Part shown: piece by piece, positions 60,226 to 64,000 of the stretch
How the letters are laid out: each line of letters opens with the position of its first letter
How positions within the stretch are numbered: position 1 is the stretch's first letter
Source: Dugong dugon
Lineage: Eukaryota > Chordata > Mammalia > Sirenia > Dugongidae
Direction of reading: 5' to 3'
NCBI GenBank assembly: GCA_030035585.1
Contig: CM057464.1
Span: 76,926,919-76,990,918, forward strand
DNA length: 64,000 nt
Notes under the pieces: generated by a model
What the model saw: the letters and a program-made list of their open reading frames with translations, nothing else
What the model was told of the DNA's origin: nothing
The model's database searches: none
Position numbers and translations under genes: made by a program

Positions 60226-60415
60226 TTAAGACAAGGTCAGTCACATGAAAAATGAGTTTCTTCATGTCTAAAATGGAGCTACTGATGCCTTGTTGTTAGT
60301 TTTGTGAATATCACAGTATATTTAACAAGCGTTTGTTCTTAATAGTGCCTGGCATGTAGTAAATGCTCAATCAATAGTAACTATTATTATTATTGTTACT
60401 GTTATTGTTATTTGA
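60226..60415 (+). mobile_element. MIR SINE (diverged)
   Basis: TTTCTTCATGTCTAAAATGG, AGTGCCTGGCATGTAGTAAA and ATGCTCAATCAATAGTAAC are the MIR 3' half, followed by a TTATTA-type run. Confidence 0.8.
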
Positions 60416-61223
60416 ATTGAGGAAGCTGTCCCAGATGTTTGCCAAATAAGGAAACTTCAGGAAATGGATTCTGGTATCCTAATTCAAACTCAGATGAGTA
60501 TTTGGTGCATTTTATTCAGCCTTAATGCAATTTGGGCTCATGTCACTTGTTCCTTCATCTTTATTTTTATTGCAGAGGGATTCAGGCTCTCCTATCTACT
60601 GATGATGAGTTCAGTGATTTAGAAATCAAACCCTGTAGCTATACTACCTATTCAGCTCCTGAACTGTGACACACTGTTTCATTAGTCATACCAGGTTGTT
60701 TTAGAAATATGTCCCACCAACCCATAAATTATGGAGCTGCTGTTATAAATTCATAGCACAACTATATGGAAACTTTAGAGTAAGTCCATATTCTCTTTAG
60801 CTGAATTAAAATATGAATGAGCTACTTTGCATCCCCGAATTTGCTTGACTAAAAGTCTGAAGTGGCAGGATGATGTTAAGAAAAAAATATGAATACAGTA
60901 TTATTTGAAGTCCATATCCAACCCGTCATTTTGACAGATGCATATTCTTGGCTTATTTTAATACCTGGATTGAAAAAAATTAAGAGTTCTGGTTCAATCT
61001 TCTCATGGTTTTTCAGATCTGTAAAGATTTTTACTCCCATATGGGAAAGAAGATCATGAGAGATTCTAAATAACAGGAAAATGTTTTATATCGGTTGATT
61101 ATTATTGATCAGGGATGTTATTTATGGCTCTCCTAGTTTATTGTATTATTTTGCCCAAGCCCCTAATTCAATCAAGCAACAAGTATATATATGGAGTGCT
61201 GGATGTACAGTAACCACACTTGA
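60416..61223. other. No gene recognised
   Basis: Nothing assignable. The 122-codon open frame 61105-61473 owes most of its length to the AfroSINE at 61236. Confidence 0.45.
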
Positions 61224-61235
61224 TACCTGCCCTCC

Positions 61236-61445
61236 TAAAAACAAAAAACACATTGCTGTGGAGTTGCTTCCAACTCATGGTGACCCCAGGTGTTACAGAG
61301 TAGAACTGCTTCATAGGGTTTTCCTGGCTGTAATCTTATGGAAGCAGATCACCAGGCCTTTCTTTCATGGTGCCTCTGGGTGGTTGCCGCTGCCAACCTT
61401 TAGGTTAGTTGTCAAGTGCAAACAGTTTGTGCCACCTTGGGATCT
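61236..61445 (-). mobile_element. AfroSINE, minus strand, with target duplication
   Basis: A CATTGCTGTGGAGTTGCTTC body, GTTTTCCTGGCTGTAATCTT and an inverse head near CAAACAGTTTGTGCCACC define it. It is flanked by exact 12-bp duplications TACCTGCCCTCC (61224-61235 and 61446-61457). Confidence 0.93.
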
Positions 61446-61457
61446 TACCTGCCCTCC

Positions 61458-61866
61458 AAGAGCACACATATAACGGAAGAGGGTACAGATACCTAATAGA
61501 CAACAAAGGCAGAGAGTATATTGTATTGTTAAACAAACAATACTGAGAGTAAGTGCTGTCAAACTTCAGAGCAGTGTCTTTTGCTCTAAAAATGTTGCAG
61601 AGATTTCACTCTCAGGTAGAAGTAGCACTTCTTTGCAGAAGATTCCAGCCTTGTGTCCATCTCTGACCTCTTCACCACACTTGTGTTATTCATCTTTTGT
61701 TGCTTGTGAGAATAGTCAGCCAGAGTAGGATTTAACCAGACTAGGAGAAGAATTATATGGTGAAGCCATACATAGACTGTTTACATTATACCAGGTAGCC
61801 CACAAATCAAGGTCCCCCTAAATTTGTTGTTAGATGATGTTGGGTTCCCTGTTTGTAGTGATAGTG
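61458..61866. other. No gene recognised
   Basis: No coding frame or repeat seen. Confidence 0.4.
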
Positions 61867-61867
61867 C

Positions 61868-61946
61868 TTAATAAACCCTATGGGACAATTCTACTCTGTC
61901 ATATAGGGTCCGATTCGACTCAACAGCACACAACAACAACAGCAAA
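61868..61946 (+). mobile_element. AfroSINE 3' fragment
   Basis: AATAAACCCTATGGGACAAT, GTCATATAGGGTCCGATTCG and an ACACAACAACAACAGC tail. Only the last 80 bp of the family is present. Confidence 0.85.
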
Positions 61947-62104
61947 GTTATTTTAACCCACATTTGGGTGTCACTGTTTACAAATGTTAAAAATTTAATT
62001 CCAACATTGCTAATCCTATGGCTTTGACAAGCATTCACATTCTCACACATTACGCATGTTCCTCAGACAGGGCCTTTGCACGTACTTTCCACCTTATCTA
62101 TTCA

Positions 62105-63350
62105 GGTTTTCCTTCATACATGCATTTATTGAGGGCTTACTATTCTAAGATTATTCTTAAGCATAGGGGATACAGTAGTTGACAAGATATACAAAGCCTT
62201 TGTCCTATCAGAATTTATTTCCTGTTGGGAGATGGACAATAAACAACTAGATACATAATATATCAGTAATGATCAGGGTTATGAAGAAGCATAATTCAGA
62301 CTTAGAGGATGGAGATGGTTTGGTGGTAAGGGAGGAGGGTTGGCCAGAGTGGTCCTTTCTGAAAAAGTGATATTTGAACAGAGACCTGAATGAAGTGAGA
62401 GGGTAAATGCATATCTGGGGGAGAGCATTCAGGCAGAGAGACTAGAAAGTATACAGGTCCTGAGGCTGGTGCACGCTTGGCATGTTCAGGAAACAACAAA
62501 GGAGGCCATGGGGCTGCGTAGGACTGCGGGAGGCAGACAGTGATATGGGATGAAGTTGCAGAGGTAGTAGGGAGTTTATGGAGAAGGACTTTTTTAAACC
62601 ATCATAACGAGTTGTATATATTCTACATGAGGTAGGAAAGAAGAATGACAGGATCCGACTTGTGCTGTAATAGGAAAACTCTGCTGTGTGGAGACTAGAA
62701 CTTAGAGTCGAGCTGGAAGCAGCGAGAACACGCCATAGACCTGGTAGTAAATGATGGTAGTTTCAGCAGGAGTGGTAGCGTTAAGCGGGAGAAGTGATGA
62801 GATTTCTCGATATATTGCAAAAGTAGAGCTGATGACAGGATTTGCTAATGGATTGGATGTGGATTGTGAGCAAGAGGAGTCAAGGATATCTCTAAGAATT
62901 TTGGAAGCATAGATGTTACCCTTAGACTGAGATAGGGAACATGGAGGGGAGAGGAAGGCAGCTATATGTGTGTTTAGGAGCAAACAAAAGTCTGGTTTTG
63001 GATCTGTTAATTTTGAGATGCTTATCAGACATAAAAGTGAAGATGCTGAGTTGGTGATTGACTACATGAGCCTGGGGTTGGGAGAGCTGTGAGGGCTGGA
63101 AAGACGACATTGGGAGTCTTCTGCATTCAGATGACATTTAAAACATGTAGCTAAATGAGATCACCTAGAAGGTAAATGTTGATAGGGAAGGGAAAATAGG
63201 CCAGAGCCATATATCCTTAGGCAACACCAAAGTGTCAACATAAGGGAGATGAGGAATTGGTTATAACCCCAGGGGTGAGCCAAGACTAAAAGTGCCCATT
63301 AACAAGTGATGTAGGAGAGGATATCATGAGGTTTTGAGAGTTTGCTGGGA
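62105..63350 (+). mobile_element. Old interspersed repeat, family unassigned
   Basis: The order of blocks is CATTTATTGAGGGCTTACTA, GAACAGAGACCTGAATGAAG, GGGAGAGCATTCAGGCAGAG, GGATTTGCTAATGGATTGGA, then TTGAGATGCTTATCAGACAT. I recognise it as a widespread mammalian repeat but cannot name it reliably. It shows no open frame; short frames on the minus strand have no motif. Confidence 0.55.
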
Positions 63351-63943
63351 TAGAGTGTGAACTAACACATAGAAGAGTGTTAAAGCAGAGCTCTGCCCTC
63401 ATTGCGTCATTACCTAATATGATGTCAAATCAGAGTCTGTCAATTTTCAGAAATCATGTCATCACTGTCCCAGGAAAACAAGCTGTTGATATCACTCTGT
63501 AAGTGTGATATTACTTTTTTTTTCCTCACATATATGTTGGGAACTAGTTTCTGAAAGAACCATACATATCTCATTTGAATTATGAAATAAAATAATTTAG
63601 ACACAGTATTCCTTTCTTAAAATGATCTTTAATAAGAAAAATAGTAAAAATGAAAAAGAAAGAGATTGGGACCTCTCCAACAAAGGGAAAGCACAAAGGT
63701 GGCTCATTATACAATGCTGTGTATTAAGTAAAATATAATTGTCCCGTGATACGGCTCTGAAGTCTATCTAGATACTTAAATGAATTAAGTAAAGGCTTAG
63801 GTACTCTAAGCTGTTTAACAATTGTTTTCTTTAGCCTTGTAGTGTTTGGAGAAAACAGAATTGAGATTTAAAGAATTCTTTGACTTTAATATAGAGCTAG
63901 TGGAAAACAGAAGAATAAATATCAATTAGATCACATATCCATG
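63351..63943. other. No gene recognised
   Basis: AT-rich sequence, no feature seen. Confidence 0.4.
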
Positions 63944-64000
63944 TTGTTATCGTTGTTGGGTGCCGTCGAGTCCATTCTGACTTCTAGTGACCCTACGTAC
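63944..64000 (-). mobile_element. AfroSINE or RTE tail, minus strand, cut by the window edge
   Basis: GTTGTTATCGTTGTTGGGTG and CCGTCGAGTCCATTCTGACT are the inverse 3' tail. The rest lies beyond the window, so SINE and RTE cannot be told apart. Confidence 0.85.

Noticed and set aside
61105-61473. 122-codon open frame
   Set aside because: Most of it is a minus-strand AfroSINE with exact 12-bp target duplications; there is no protein motif.

Overview
The window looks like non-coding genomic DNA from an afrotherian mammal, most likely an elephant. The evidence is repeat content. Many short retroposons begin with the tRNA-like head GGAGCCCTGGTGGC and end in a body like CTATGAGTCGGAATC and (CAA)n. 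They sit beside RTE-class LINEs that share this tail, a pairing known from AfroSINE and RTE1_LA. Large L1 elements, MaLR LTRs, MER5A, MIR and L2 copies are also present. I find no host protein-coding gene, rRNA, functional tRNA or CRISPR array. Every long protein-like stretch belongs to a degenerate retroelement. The window reads as intergenic or deep intronic sequence.

Layout. 1-7.75 kb: broken endogenous retrovirus material on the minus strand. It has a 692-bp LTR with three 73-bp repeats (1351-2042), a polypurine tract, env transmembrane-subunit remains, an internal segment present twice (206-1346 and 3820-4958), and a GC-rich leader with a PBS-like site against a second, unrelated LTR (from 7240). 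7.8-13.4 kb: MER5A, an AfroSINE and an old L1 broken by a MaLR LTR and another AfroSINE. 13.5-14.9 kb: a three-layer nest (hAT > LTR > L1 tail), an AfroSINE and a long hairpin. 15-19.5 kb: mostly unassigned sequence, then L2, MIR and a MaLR LTR with exact 5-bp target duplications. 19.9-21.4 kb: a truncated RTE. 21.8-31.45 kb: a plus-strand L1 with repeated 5'UTR units, interrupted between ORF1 and ORF2 by a chimeric L1 3' end.

31.5-40 kb: MIR, a very old L1/HAL1-like stretch carrying a MaLR LTR, an AfroSINE and about 3.9 kb of unassigned sequence. 40.35-51.3 kb: one minus-strand RTE split by a 7.5-kb L1 (minus) and by a second RTE (plus). 51.3-64 kb: scattered MIR, AfroSINE, old L1 and MaLR copies, and an old unassigned repeat.

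Function. The only systems visible are self-copying elements. L1 and RTE encode endonuclease and reverse transcriptase, and the AfroSINEs are probably copied by the RTE machinery through the shared tail. All coding copies here are disrupted. Family names come from recognition by eye, not from a database search, and many boundaries are approximate. I did not find a convincing new biological system. The best leads are structural: the nested RTE/L1 locus, the L1 5'UTR repeat units, the chimeric L1 insertion with roughly 75-bp flanking repeats, and the mismatched retroviral LTRs.
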